This document shows, piece after piece, positions 1-7,837 of a stretch of 64,000 nt of DNA. The notes beneath the pieces were generated by a model. That model did no database searches, was not told the origin of the DNA, and saw nothing but the letters and a program-made list of their open reading frames with translations. The DNA is from Shewanella amazonensis SB2B. Lineage in GTDB: Bacteria > Pseudomonadota > Gammaproteobacteria > Enterobacterales > Shewanellaceae. How positions within the stretch are numbered: position 1 is the first letter of the stretch; each line of letters starts with the position of its first letter. The DNA is taken from assembly GCF_000015245.1 (NCBI RefSeq), contig NC_008700.1, forward strand, positions 2,362,001 through 2,426,000. The letters are read 5' to 3'. The translations under genes and the position numbers were made by a program.

Positions 1-467
1 AGCAAGTCGCCAAGCCCAGTAATAATGACGCTTTCTACCGGCGTGTCGTCCACAACCTCTTCAAGGGTGCGGGCAAAATTTGACACGACTACGATGGTTT
101 TCGCTCCAGAATCAATCAGTTGATGCTTAAGCTCCCGCGGGGTATACAGCGGATTGACGTTCACCACCACTAAGCCTGCACGCAGCACACCAAACAGTGC
201 AATGGGGTATTGCAGCAGATTGGGCATCATCAGCGCGACCCTGTCACCCTTCTTAAGACCAAGCTCGTTTTGCAGGTAGGCGGCAAAGGCGCGGCTGCGC
301 TCTTCCAGTTTACGGTAGGTCAACACCGCACCCATGTTAATAAAGGCTGGTTGATCGGCGTAATCCCTCACCGCCTGTTCAAACATGTCGACCAAACTGT
401 CAAATCTGCCCGCATCAATTTCAGCAGGCACATCGTGTGGCAAATGATTAATCCAAGGCTTGTCCAC
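1..467 (-). CDS. fadD: Long-chain acyl-CoA synthetase FadD, N-terminal part (cut by window edge)
   Basis: The visible 155 codons begin at a GTG (465-467) with a good AGGAG ribosome site just upstream, and read VDKPWINHLP, then a region typical of the AMP-forming ligase N-lobe (GDRVALMMPNLLQYPIALFG; NVNPLYTPRELKHQL). This is the N-terminal end of FadD, which activates long-chain fatty acids with ATP and CoA at the inner membrane for beta-oxidation. The catalytic AMP-binding motif and C-terminal lid lie outside the window. It follows an alpha/beta hydrolase gene on the same strand, but has its own probable promoter at 569-596. Family identity is read from the sequence; substrate range is inferred from the family. 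Confidence 0.9.
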   Translation of the reverse strand, partial: MDKPWINHLPHDVPAEIDAGRFDSLVDMFEQAVRDYADQPAFINMGAVLTYRKLEERSRAFAAYLQNELGLKKGDRVALMMPNLLQYPIALFGVLRAGLVVVNVNPLYTPRELKHQLIDSGAKTIVVVSNFARTLEEVVDDTPVESVIITGLGDL

Positions 468-568
468 AAAAGTCTCCTAAAACCCCGAGGTAACGGCGAC
501 GCTTGTCCAAGCGTCTAAGGTTCGCCGATACGGTTGTTTTAACTTGTTATTATTACTTACGCACGAAA

Positions 569-596
569 ATCATACGGGCGTTTAAATTTTTGACAA
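569..596 (-). promoter_or_regulatory. Predicted sigma-70 promoter for fadD
   Basis: On the minus strand, TTGTCA (591-596) is followed after 16 bases by TATGAT (569-574), about 100 bases upstream of the fadD GTG start. Both hexamers are close to consensus. I saw no clear FadR- or PsrA-type operator by eye. Confidence 0.6.
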
Positions 597-639
597 TCAT
601 CACATAATTGCGCTTAAAAGCCCAGCCCCTTTTTAAGGC

Positions 640-1575
640 TTATCCGCAGGTGCTCAGAAAGTGACGAATAGCATCGGCGGTGGTCTCCGGGTCGGACATA
701 TGAAGATGATGATCGCCTGCGATAGTGTGCACCTGCAGCTGCCGATAGAGGGGGCGTGCATGCTCCAACGCCTCGTGCAGCTTAGCAAATCCCTGCTCTC
801 CCATCAGTAACAGGGTTGGCATTTCCAGACCTCTGATAAACGCCTCAGCGTGAGCCGGTGTGAGCCTGAGCGGTGAATCGAGCTTGAGTCGGGGGTCAGT
901 TTTGTTATACCAGCCTGCGTGGTCGCCCCCACTGCGATATTCAAAATTACGTGCCAGAATCAACTCACAGGCCGTTTTATTGAGTCCGGTCAATCTGTGT
1001 CTTGCCTCGACTATGGCATCCAGACTGGTATAAGCCTTTGCCTGCTCGCCTGTGGTCTTTTTTTCGGATAAGGCTGTGTGAGATGCAAAACTATCCACCA
1101 GCCGCTTCTGACTCTTGCCCGGCCTCTCACTGAGCGGCCCAAGCGCTTCTATCAGGATCAGCTTTTTACAGGCATCCGGGTGGGCGGCTACGTAAGCGCT
1201 GGCGACTATACCGCCCAGTGAATGACCAATAATGGCCACAGGCCTGTCACCGCGAACCATTAAAAACTGTAACAGTGCGTGCAAATCATAAAGGTAGTCT
1301 ATCCAGTGCAGGGGATACTCCCCTGGCCTGTGGGCTGACCGTCCATGTCCCGGCCAGTCAATGGCCAACAGTCTGACATCCTTCAATGAGGCCGCGAGCG
1401 GCGCAAAACTCTGGGCGTTATCAAGCCAACCGTGAAGTGCCAGCACCAGTGGCTTGGATTGCCCATGCCCCTGCGAGTCCGGTTTGGCACCGTCACTCGC
1501 CGTGGAACCATGTTGCCACCCGGCCAGCCTGATATGAGGCAAGGCGAGTTCCAGCTCTTGAAACTCATTCGTCAT
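640..1575 (-). CDS. Alpha/beta-fold hydrolase
   Basis: 311 residues with the alpha/beta hydrolase plan: an oxyanion-hole HG stretch (LALHGWLDNAQSF), a nucleophile elbow GHSLGG (the serine is the nucleophile), and a late catalytic histidine in the GDHHLHMSD segment. No signal peptide is seen, so it is probably cytoplasmic. It lies directly upstream of fadD on the same strand, with a 172-base gap, which fits a role in ester or acyl-thioester turnover, but the substrate cannot be told from sequence. The ATG at 1575 has only a weak purine-rich ribosome site (GCGAGAG). Confidence 0.85.
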   Translation of the reverse strand: MTNEFQELELALPHIRLAGWQHGSTASDGAKPDSQGHGQSKPLVLALHGWLDNAQSFAPLAASLKDVRLLAIDWPGHGRSAHRPGEYPLHWIDYLYDLHALLQFLMVRGDRPVAIIGHSLGGIVASAYVAAHPDACKKLILIEALGPLSERPGKSQKRLVDSFASHTALSEKKTTGEQAKAYTSLDAIVEARHRLTGLNKTACELILARNFEYRSGGDHAGWYNKTDPRLKLDSPLRLTPAHAEAFIRGLEMPTLLLMGEQGFAKLHEALEHARPLYRQLQVHTIAGDHHLHMSDPETTADAIRHFLSTCG

Positions 1576-1634
1576 TAAAACTCTCGCTTAGTTATTACTG
1601 CCGCTCTCTCATCCCAACACTGACCTACAGTGAA

Positions 1635-1671
1635 AAATGCCGACACCGGCGGTGTTCCGGTATCGGCATTT
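1635..1671 (-). terminator. Rho-independent terminator after the methyltransferase-like gene
   Basis: AAATGCCGA-ACCGG pairs with CCGGT-TCGGCATTT across a short loop, with one mismatch. On the minus strand the stem ends in a run of five T. It sits downstream of the gene ending at 1746 and separates it from the hydrolase gene. Confidence 0.75.
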
Positions 1672-1745
1672 CCCGGCATGGGCAATGACTTAAAGTCGTG
1701 TTAACGGTGCTCATAGGCCCCTTTAAACACGTGAGTCAATCCAGC

Positions 1746-2555
1746 TCAACGCTCGGCCGGTTTCACAAACTTAAGGGTCATACGGTCACTCTCGCCGATG
1801 GCCAGGTAACGGGCCTTATCCGTATCACCTTTACGGAGTGATGGCGGCAAAGTCCAGACACCATCAGCATAGTCTTTGGTGTCACGGGGATTCGCGTTAA
1901 CTTCACTCTTATCTGCCAGCACAAAGCCTGCCGCTTTGGCTAAACGGATCACTTCGTTTTCTTCCATGTAGCCTGACTTAAGACTCATACCCGGCTTGGC
2001 CCTGTGTTCCACTACGCCGAATACACCGCCTGGCTTTAATACATCAAAGGCGGCGCTGAGCACCATCTCCGCTTGACCGGCCATAGCCCAGTTATGCATG
2101 TTGCGGAACGTCAGCACCACATCGGCGCTACCGCTTTCACCCAATGACGTTTTATGAGGAGGGTCGAAGGTTACAGTTTTCGCATTCCCTACCTTATCGG
2201 CATGGGTTTCGAGCCAGCCTTCCAGCGCCTTACCGAGACGAATACGATAGGCAGGGCTATTAGCCTCGGGGGCGGGGTTGGTTTCAAAATTCGCAGCGAC
2301 ATACTGGCCATTTTCATTAAGCAATGGTGCCAGAATTTCAGTATACCAGCCGCCACCGGGCCAGAACTCCACCACGGTTAGGTTGTCCTTTACACCGAAA
2401 AAGCTCAGCGTCTCAACAGGATGACGATACTGATCGCGCTCAACATTGGCGGGTGTACGCAGACTGTTTAGAGCCGCCTCTTCCAATGTCATGGCATGTG
2501 CCATCCCTGTCAGTCCGGCCCAGGATACCAGGCCCGCTACCAGCAATTTTTTCAT
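1746..2555 (-). CDS. Exported class I SAM-dependent methyltransferase-like protein
   Basis: About 269 residues. The N-terminus MKKLLVAGLVSWAGLTGMAHA is a clear signal peptide, so the protein should be periplasmic. The mature part contains a methyltransferase-like fold: VVEFWPGGGWYTEILAPLL matches the SAM-binding motif I position, and VVLTFRNMHNW and LKPGGVFGVVEHR match later motifs. The start is taken at the second of two adjacent ATGs because AAGGAG is correctly spaced from it; a longer reading frame to 2576 lacks a ribosome site. A periplasmic SAM enzyme is odd because SAM is cytoplasmic; the fold may serve another purpose. The family is known in proteobacteria, its function is not. Confidence 0.75.
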   Translation of the reverse strand: MKKLLVAGLVSWAGLTGMAHAMTLEEAALNSLRTPANVERDQYRHPVETLSFFGVKDNLTVVEFWPGGGWYTEILAPLLNENGQYVAANFETNPAPEANSPAYRIRLGKALEGWLETHADKVGNAKTVTFDPPHKTSLGESGSADVVLTFRNMHNWAMAGQAEMVLSAAFDVLKPGGVFGVVEHRAKPGMSLKSGYMEENEVIRLAKAAGFVLADKSEVNANPRDTKDYADGVWTLPPSLRKGDTDKARYLAIGESDRMTLKFVKPAER

Positions 2556-2639
2556 CATGTTCTCCTTGAAATACATCGAAATACCTTACTAATACTGGCA
2601 CCGAAGCTAACAAGGCTCAGGGGGTTTTCCAAGGGGAAT

Positions 2640-3350
2640 TCATAATTTGTTGCAATTGACCAGGGCATTAACCCGACGCCAACAAAGCCAGAGACATGCC
2701 GCAGCAAGCACCAGCCAGGATGCAATCCACAAGGCAGGCGGTAACCAGATAAAGTTGCTCAGAAGCACGGCATCCCCCTGCTCCTCAAGCCCCCACAGAT
2801 AGGTTGGACTATTAAGGGCGTTCAAAAGCACTATGAGAGCCAACAGCCTTAGAAACATAACCAGCCACGGCGCACTTGCAAGCTTCAAAGGCAGAAAAAA
2901 TAATCCTGCCAAAACCAGTAAAATGCCCATGGTCAGCACATCACGGGCGTAAAACAGCAAGACCACCAACACCATCACCCCAAGCAAAGCAAACGCTGGC
3001 TTTATGCCCCTGGGCCAGGTCGCCATAACAAACAGCGTCAGTCCCCAAAAGGCCGCGCCTGCATAACCGCTGAACCCTATGACCACAGGCATTCCCCCGC
3101 CTGAGAAACACAGCCCAGCACCGTTAGGAAACAACTGGATATGGCTTACTGTTCCACCTGTCAGAAGGGTCGCCAACGCATGTGACAGCTCATGAAAAAA
3201 GCTTTCCAGCCACTTGAAGGGGATGCCGAGGTAGGGAATATGGGTGATAAAAGCTGCGACAGCCAGTTCCAGCAGGAATACACCACGTCCGGGATGAGGG
3301 CTTATGGCAGTACGCTCAGAGGTTAGATTCACTTTTTTGATGTCAGGCAT
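2640..3350 (-). CDS. M50-family membrane zinc metallopeptidase
   Basis: 236 residues, strongly hydrophobic with about six predicted membrane segments. The zinc-protease motif HELSH (residues 53-57) lies just after the first hydrophobic region, in the context FFHELSHALATLLTGG, which is the M50B-like arrangement. The family includes intramembrane proteases, though many small members have no known substrate. The ATG overlaps the end of the upstream 97-codon gene by 8 bases, so translation is probably coupled; yoaA, tsaB, that gene and this one form a likely operon. Confidence 0.8.
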   Translation of the reverse strand: MPDIKKVNLTSERTAISPHPGRGVFLLELAVAAFITHIPYLGIPFKWLESFFHELSHALATLLTGGTVSHIQLFPNGAGLCFSGGGMPVVIGFSGYAGAAFWGLTLFVMATWPRGIKPAFALLGVMVLVVLLFYARDVLTMGILLVLAGLFFLPLKLASAPWLVMFLRLLALIVLLNALNSPTYLWGLEEQGDAVLLSNFIWLPPALWIASWLVLAAACLWLCWRRVNALVNCNKL

Positions 3351-3636
3351 AGAGATCTATGCCGACCATGGCACGGATTTGATCCCGCCGCTCGCCGTGC
3401 TGAGTTAACAAATACTCAGCAATGGCGCCGCGGCTTTGGGGCGTTTCATCATAGTTAAGCTGTTGATTAGGCGTGAATCCGCTATCCCAGGCCGCCATGA
3501 GTGTGCTTGCCTGCGCGCCGATAACGCTGGGGGACTGCTCAAGGCTTTCGTCACCTTGGGGTGAAGACGCAGGCAAAGCGCGCGGTATTAGGGCACTTGC
3601 CCCAAAAAACGCAATTTGTGCAGCGTTAATCACCAT
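3343..3636 (-). CDS. Small conserved-looking protein of unknown function
   Basis: 97 residues. I do not recognise a domain. The first half is low in structure (Ala/Pro/Ser-rich); the second half (QLNYDETPQSRGAIAEYLLTQHGERRDQIRAMVGIDLYA) looks like a short amphipathic helical domain. A ribosome site GAGGA precedes the ATG. It starts 17 bases after tsaB ends and overlaps the M50 protease start by 8 bases, and this tight spacing is the main argument that it is real. Confidence 0.65.
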   Translation of the reverse strand: MVINAAQIAFFGASALIPRALPASSPQGDESLEQSPSVIGAQASTLMAAWDSGFTPNQQLNYDETPQSRGAIAEYLLTQHGERRDQIRAMVGIDLYA

Positions 3637-3653
3637 ATCAGCGAGTCCTCAAC

Positions 3654-4364
3654 TCATTCCCGGCCGGGCAATTTCTTCCAGGCCACAGTATCGCGCAGAT
3701 ACACAGGCGCCAAATCATCCACACTGGTGTGCAGCCCCTGTGCGATGCCTTGTTTGGCTAGCGTCAGCATAGCCTCTGCGGCAGGAAATTTCACCTCAGT
3801 GCTGAGCTCAAGGCCATGCCCCAGGGTCAAAAGCTCAGGGTAAGCATCAAAACCGGTGCCGCAGGCAAGCCTTACTCCATCAGATACTTTCACCATGGCT
3901 GGCGGCAATACAGCTTCTTCACCCACCAAGGTTGCTACGCCATCATGCATCCGGTACTCACCCACATAGACTTCCGCCATGCGCGCATCGATGGCGCACA
4001 GCACCCGGGTTTCACCGCTCTTTTCCATCGCTTCCTGCGCCATGGCGGCCAGGGTAGAAATACCAATCACCGGCAGCTCGCGACCAAGTGCCAGGCCCTG
4101 GGTCATGCTGGTACAGATACGAATGCCGGTAAAACTGCCGGGGCCACGGCCGTAGGCAATGATGTTGACATCGCTAATGCTGAGCCCGGCATCGTTCAAG
4201 AGCCCATCTATCATGGGCAGCAGGCGCTGGCTGTGCTCACGGGGCGCGTCGGCCATATCGGCATAGGTTACCCCCTTGGCATAGAGCGCGGCGGAGCAGG
4301 CTTCGGTGCAGGTATCGAGCGCGAGGATCACCGGGTTTTCAGGCAGTGCAATAGGCTGCGTCAT
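3654..4364 (-). CDS. tsaB: tRNA threonylcarbamoyladenosine biosynthesis protein TsaB
   Basis: 236 residues from the ATG at 4364. TsaB pairs with TsaD and TsaE to place threonylcarbamoyl on A37 of ANN-decoding tRNAs. The ASKHA-type start ILALDTCTEACSAALY and the motif GRGPGSFTGIRI are typical. The open frame runs on to 4490, but that extension overlaps the end of yoaA and has no homology-like character; the family length (about 230 residues) fits the chosen start, although its ribosome site is weak (TGGAAA). The yoaA-tsaB neighbourhood is also seen in E. coli. Confidence 0.93.
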   Translation of the reverse strand: MTQPIALPENPVILALDTCTEACSAALYAKGVTYADMADAPREHSQRLLPMIDGLLNDAGLSISDVNIIAYGRGPGSFTGIRICTSMTQGLALGRELPVIGISTLAAMAQEAMEKSGETRVLCAIDARMAEVYVGEYRMHDGVATLVGEEAVLPPAMVKVSDGVRLACGTGFDAYPELLTLGHGLELSTEVKFPAAEAMLTLAKQGIAQGLHTSVDDLAPVYLRDTVAWKKLPGRE

Positions 4365-4482
4365 GGGCAATGAGTTTCCAATATCGTTTGGCCACAGAAA
4401 GGTGGCCCTATCGTTAATAGCAATGATTTTACCCGATAAAACACGGCCCATAAAACGGCTAACGCCAGCAGTCGGACTAAAT

Positions 4483-6507
4483 TCAGTCAATAGCGGCTAA
4501 AAAAGCGCAGGCCTCATCCAAATCACGGGTGCGGGCCATGGGCGGCAGCGATTGCAAAAATGCCTGACCATAGGGCCGGTTGACCAGGCGGTTATCGCAG
4601 ATCACCAGTACCCCACGGTCGGTTTCATCGCGGATAAGCCTGCCAGCCCCCTGTTTCAGCGCAATCACCGCCTGGGGCAGCGAAATTTCCAGAAAGGGAT
4701 CGCCACCTCTGGCCTCAACCCGACTGGCGCGGGCTTTGTAGAGACTGTCATCCGGCGAAGCAAAGGGGAGCTTATCGATAATGACGCACGACAGCAGCTT
4801 ACCACGCACGTCAACCCCTTCCCAAAAGCTGCCAGTGCCAAGCAGCACGGCCTCTCCCAACTGTCTGAATTTGGACAGCAATTGCTGCTTACCGCCCTGC
4901 CCCTGCACAAGCAAAGGGTAATGGCAGCGGCCCACCAACGAGCGCGCCACGGCCTCCATCATCCTGTGACTGGTAAAGAGGATAAAGGTGCGGCCCTTGG
5001 CGGCCCTGATCAGCTTGAGGCATACCTCGGTGAGCTGGCACACCATAGCGTCCTGATTGGCCACACTGCCTAAACGGCGCGGCACGCACAAAAGCGATTG
5101 CCTGGGGTAATCAAAGGGACTGTCGAGCAGCACTTCTTTACACACTGCGGATTTGGCACCTGCCCCGGATTGGCTGCGTTTAGCTGATACAGGCTTCGCA
5201 GAAGTCAGCCCAAGCTCTCGGGTAAAAAATTGCAGGCTTCGTTCCACCTGCAAGGTCGCAGAGGTAAACACCCAGGCGGTGTCTTCGCTGAACAACTCGC
5301 TGCACGCCTTCGCGATGTCGATGGGTGAAATACGCAGCATCAGATGACGCTCACCGATATCTATGCTGTAGGCAGAGCCCGGATCGTCACAGGCAATGAA
5401 GCGCTCAAGCTTTTGCTTAAGCTCCGGCAGCTTAACGGCAAAGTCATCAAGTGGCTCACTGCGGCCCACATTGGCAAGCAGCAAGGCTTCCAGTGCCGAT
5501 AACTCGGCAATCAGCTCGCCTGCCGCCAGCGCCGCCGTCTTATCTTTCAGCAGTTGCCGAAAATCACTGCTGCCAGCATCCAACAAGCAATTTTGCCAGG
5601 CATCCAACTTAATCCGGGCACGTTGTGGCAACAGCTTAAGTCCCTGGGTATCGCCAAGCTCGCCTTCGGTAAGCCGCTCTATCCCGTCCAGCAGCCGCCG
5701 CAGGCTGCCGGTAGAAAGCTGAGCGCCAAAATACTGCATAGCGATATCAGGTAGCAGGTGCGCCTCATCGAAAATCACCGCATCCACATCGGGTAAGAGT
5801 TCGGCAAAGCCTGTGTCTTTCAATACCCTGTCTGCAAAAAACAGATGATGGTTCACCACAATCAAGCGAGCATTCATCGCGCGGGCGCGGGCTTTCCGGG
5901 TAAAGCAATCTTCATAGAAGGCGCAGCGCTGGCCGGTGCAGCTATCCTGTGTGCTGGCTACCAAACTGATGGCACGGGCATCTTCGGCCACTCCGGTCAG
6001 ATTGCCAAGGTCGCCATCTTCAGTGGTTTGCGCAAACTGATTGAGTTTGAGCAAATCATCCAAAAGCTTCTCATCGTGACTGAAAGCCGCTTCCATTTGT
6101 GCTGCCATCAGCCGCTGGCACAAATAATTGCTGCGGCCCTTTAAAATGCTCACTGGCAGGTGGAGCTTAAGCATCTCCAACAGGGCTGGTAAGTCTTTAT
6201 AAAAGAGCTGCTCCTGCAGATTTTTACTGCCGGTACTGACAATGACCTGCTTGCCACTTAAAAGCGCGGGCACCAGATAAGCAAAGGTTTTTCCCACACC
6301 GGTGCCCGCCTCGAGCACCAGCTTATGGGTATGACTCAAGCAGGACGCCACTTCCTCAGCCATCTGCTGCTGCACCTCACGACGCCGGTAACCGCGGATA
6401 AAACGCGACAGCAGCCCACCTTCATCGAAGACGGCCTGTGTGCGGGTTATCAGGTTGTTGGCAGCGGATTGGGAAGACAAGCAGGCTCCAGCATTGAAGT
6501 GATTCAC
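4483..6507 (-). CDS. yoaA: DinG-family ATP-dependent helicase YoaA
   Basis: 674 residues. An XPD/DinG-like superfamily 2 DNA helicase: Walker A EAGTGVGKTFAY, a cysteine group (CTGQRC, then YEDC, plus an earlier Cys) expected to hold a 4Fe-4S cluster, the DEAH box (VIFDEAHLLPDIA), and motif VI QGAGRLIRDETDRG. In E. coli YoaA works with the HolC clamp-loader subunit in repair at stalled forks. The start used is a GTG at 6507 with no strong ribosome site; E. coli YoaA aligns from about residue 25, so a shorter form cannot be excluded. Confidence 0.92.
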   Translation of the reverse strand: MNHFNAGACLSSQSAANNLITRTQAVFDEGGLLSRFIRGYRRREVQQQMAEEVASCLSHTHKLVLEAGTGVGKTFAYLVPALLSGKQVIVSTGSKNLQEQLFYKDLPALLEMLKLHLPVSILKGRSNYLCQRLMAAQMEAAFSHDEKLLDDLLKLNQFAQTTEDGDLGNLTGVAEDARAISLVASTQDSCTGQRCAFYEDCFTRKARARAMNARLIVVNHHLFFADRVLKDTGFAELLPDVDAVIFDEAHLLPDIAMQYFGAQLSTGSLRRLLDGIERLTEGELGDTQGLKLLPQRARIKLDAWQNCLLDAGSSDFRQLLKDKTAALAAGELIAELSALEALLLANVGRSEPLDDFAVKLPELKQKLERFIACDDPGSAYSIDIGERHLMLRISPIDIAKACSELFSEDTAWVFTSATLQVERSLQFFTRELGLTSAKPVSAKRSQSGAGAKSAVCKEVLLDSPFDYPRQSLLCVPRRLGSVANQDAMVCQLTEVCLKLIRAAKGRTFILFTSHRMMEAVARSLVGRCHYPLLVQGQGGKQQLLSKFRQLGEAVLLGTGSFWEGVDVRGKLLSCVIIDKLPFASPDDSLYKARASRVEARGGDPFLEISLPQAVIALKQGAGRLIRDETDRGVLVICDNRLVNRPYGQAFLQSLPPMARTRDLDEACAFLAAID

Positions 6508-6742
6508 CTTTTGGTTGAATGCATTATGCCGATTTCACTGACTGCCACAAGAAAAGTGTTCAACACACACCAAAGACAGCTTCTTATGTATGAATATTCA
6601 TGCAAAGCTGAACTTTTTTAATATTGACGAAAAACGCCCTTGCAAAGCATCCTGAAAGCCTTTAGTGTAAAAAGCGTCCGATAAATTCGGCCAGACACTA
6701 AATGTAAAGAGCGCACGGCGCCATACACAGGATTAAAGACAC
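6508..6742. other. Divergent intergenic region yoaA / his
   Basis: 235 bases holding the start regions of yoaA (left) and the his leader (right). It contains a 12-base perfect palindrome ATGAATATTCAT at 6590-6601. No strong sigma-70 promoter stands out; a possible his promoter is TTGCAA, 17 bases, TAGTGT around 6640-6668, which is weak. Confidence 0.4.
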
Positions 6743-6793
6743 ATGTTCCAGCTTTCGACTGCCAAGCACCATCATCACCATCATAAGCGGTAG
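6743..6793 (+). CDS. hisL: his operon leader peptide HisL
   Basis: A 16-codon open frame, MFQLSTAKHHHHHHKR, with six consecutive histidine codons, ending in TAG at 6791-6793. It is too short for normal gene finding. It is followed by mutually exclusive hairpins and a terminator (6859-6885) before hisG. This is the standard design of his attenuation: ribosome stalling at the His codons when charged tRNA-His is scarce prevents terminator formation and lets the operon be read. Confidence 0.95.
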   Translation: MFQLSTAKHHHHHHKR

Positions 6794-6885
6794 CCTTCGG
6801 AAGCTCACTGCCGAAGGTGCATTCCTTCTGGCGGTCATGATCTAAAGTTTCAGGACAACCCCCGGAAGGAATTCCGGGGGTTTTT
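6794..6885 (+). promoter_or_regulatory. his attenuator (alternative RNA structures and terminator)
   Basis: Four pairings can be read. CCTTCGG (6794-6800) pairs with CCGAAGG (6811-6817). The latter can instead pair with CCTTCTGG (6824-6831) with one bulge. The segment 6821-6831 can pair over 11 bases, one of them a G-T wobble, with 6862-6872, which is the left arm of the terminator, and so forms the antiterminator. The terminator is CCCCCGGAA (6859-6867), loop GGAA, TTCCGGGGG (6872-6880), then five T (6881-6885). Stalling in hisL favours the antiterminator. Confidence 0.9.
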
Positions 6886-6940
6886 CTTTGCACCAAAGTT
6901 TTTGATTTTAAACATTACTTTAGATACAGGATATTTCGCC

Positions 6941-7834
6941 ATGACTGCCAGACTGAGAATCGCCATTCAAAAATCCGGACGCCTGTCCACCGAGTCCCAA
7001 CAGCTGCTGAAAAGCTGCGGGGTAAAATTCAGCGTGAATGAACAGCGGCTTATCGCCCACGCCGACAATATGCCCGTGGATATTTTGCGGGTGCGCGACG
7101 ATGACATCCCCGGCCTGGTGATGGATGGTGTGGTCGATTTAGGCATAGTCGGTGAAAACGTGCTGGAAGAAGAGCAGCTTGAGCGCGACTGCCTGGGCAA
7201 TGCCTCTGACGTCGTTAAGCTCAGACAACTGGACTTTGGCGCCTGCCGTCTGTCGCTGGCGGTACCGACCGAATTTGTCTATGGCGATGCCAGCTCACTG
7301 GAAGGCCTTAGGATCGCGACCTCCTACCCCAACCTGCTCCGCCGTTTTATGCAGAATAAAGGCATATCCTATCAGGACTGCCAATTAAAAGGATCTGTGG
7401 AAGTGGCGCCCCGTGCTGGCCTTGCCGATGGTATCTGCGATCTGGTGTCGACCGGTGCCACCCTCGAAGCCAACGGCCTGTACGAAACTGAAGTCATCTT
7501 CCGCTCCATGGCTTGTATTATTCAGTCCACTACACCGCAAAGTGATACCAAGCAGGCACTTATCAACAAAATCCTCTCCCGGGTCAATGGGGTTATCCGT
7601 GCCCGTGAAAGCAAATACATCCTGCTGCACGCCCCAACAGAAACCCTGGAGCAAATCGTCGCCCTGCTGCCCGGCGCCGAAAACCCAACCGTACTGCCGC
7701 TGAACGACGAAACCAACCGTGTTGCCATCCACGCGGTCAGCACCGAAGACTTGTTCTGGGACACCATGGAAGAACTGACGGCCCTCGGTGCCAGCTCGAT
7801 TCTGGTGATGCCAATCGAAAAAATGATGGGGTAA
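6941..7834 (+). CDS. hisG: ATP phosphoribosyltransferase HisG (long form)
   Basis: 297 residues from the ATG at 6941 (MTARLRIAIQKSGRLS). It catalyses the first step of histidine synthesis, joining ATP and PRPP. The length and the C-terminal ACT-like regulatory region (from about residue 225) mark the hexameric, histidine-inhibited long form. The phosphate-binding stretch LVSTGATLEANGLYE (roughly residues 165-180) is the PRPP-binding motif. The frame opens earlier at 6902, but those codons lie in the attenuator outlet and are not family-like. First gene of the his operon; hisD follows after 3 bases. Confidence 0.97.
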   Translation: MTARLRIAIQKSGRLSTESQQLLKSCGVKFSVNEQRLIAHADNMPVDILRVRDDDIPGLVMDGVVDLGIVGENVLEEEQLERDCLGNASDVVKLRQLDFGACRLSLAVPTEFVYGDASSLEGLRIATSYPNLLRRFMQNKGISYQDCQLKGSVEVAPRAGLADGICDLVSTGATLEANGLYETEVIFRSMACIIQSTTPQSDTKQALINKILSRVNGVIRARESKYILLHAPTETLEQIVALLPGAENPTVLPLNDETNRVAIHAVSTEDLFWDTMEELTALGASSILVMPIEKMMG

Positions 7835-7837
7835 GCG

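Noticed and set aside
4365..4490. N-terminal extension of TsaB to 4490
   Set aside because: It overlaps the yoaA coding end, has no family similarity, and would make TsaB about 42 residues too long.
6590..6601. Palindrome ATGAATATTCAT upstream of yoaA, considered as an ArgR or LexA site
   Set aside because: An ArgR site needs four bases between TGAAT and ATTCA, and LexA needs CTGT-N8-ACAG; neither fits.
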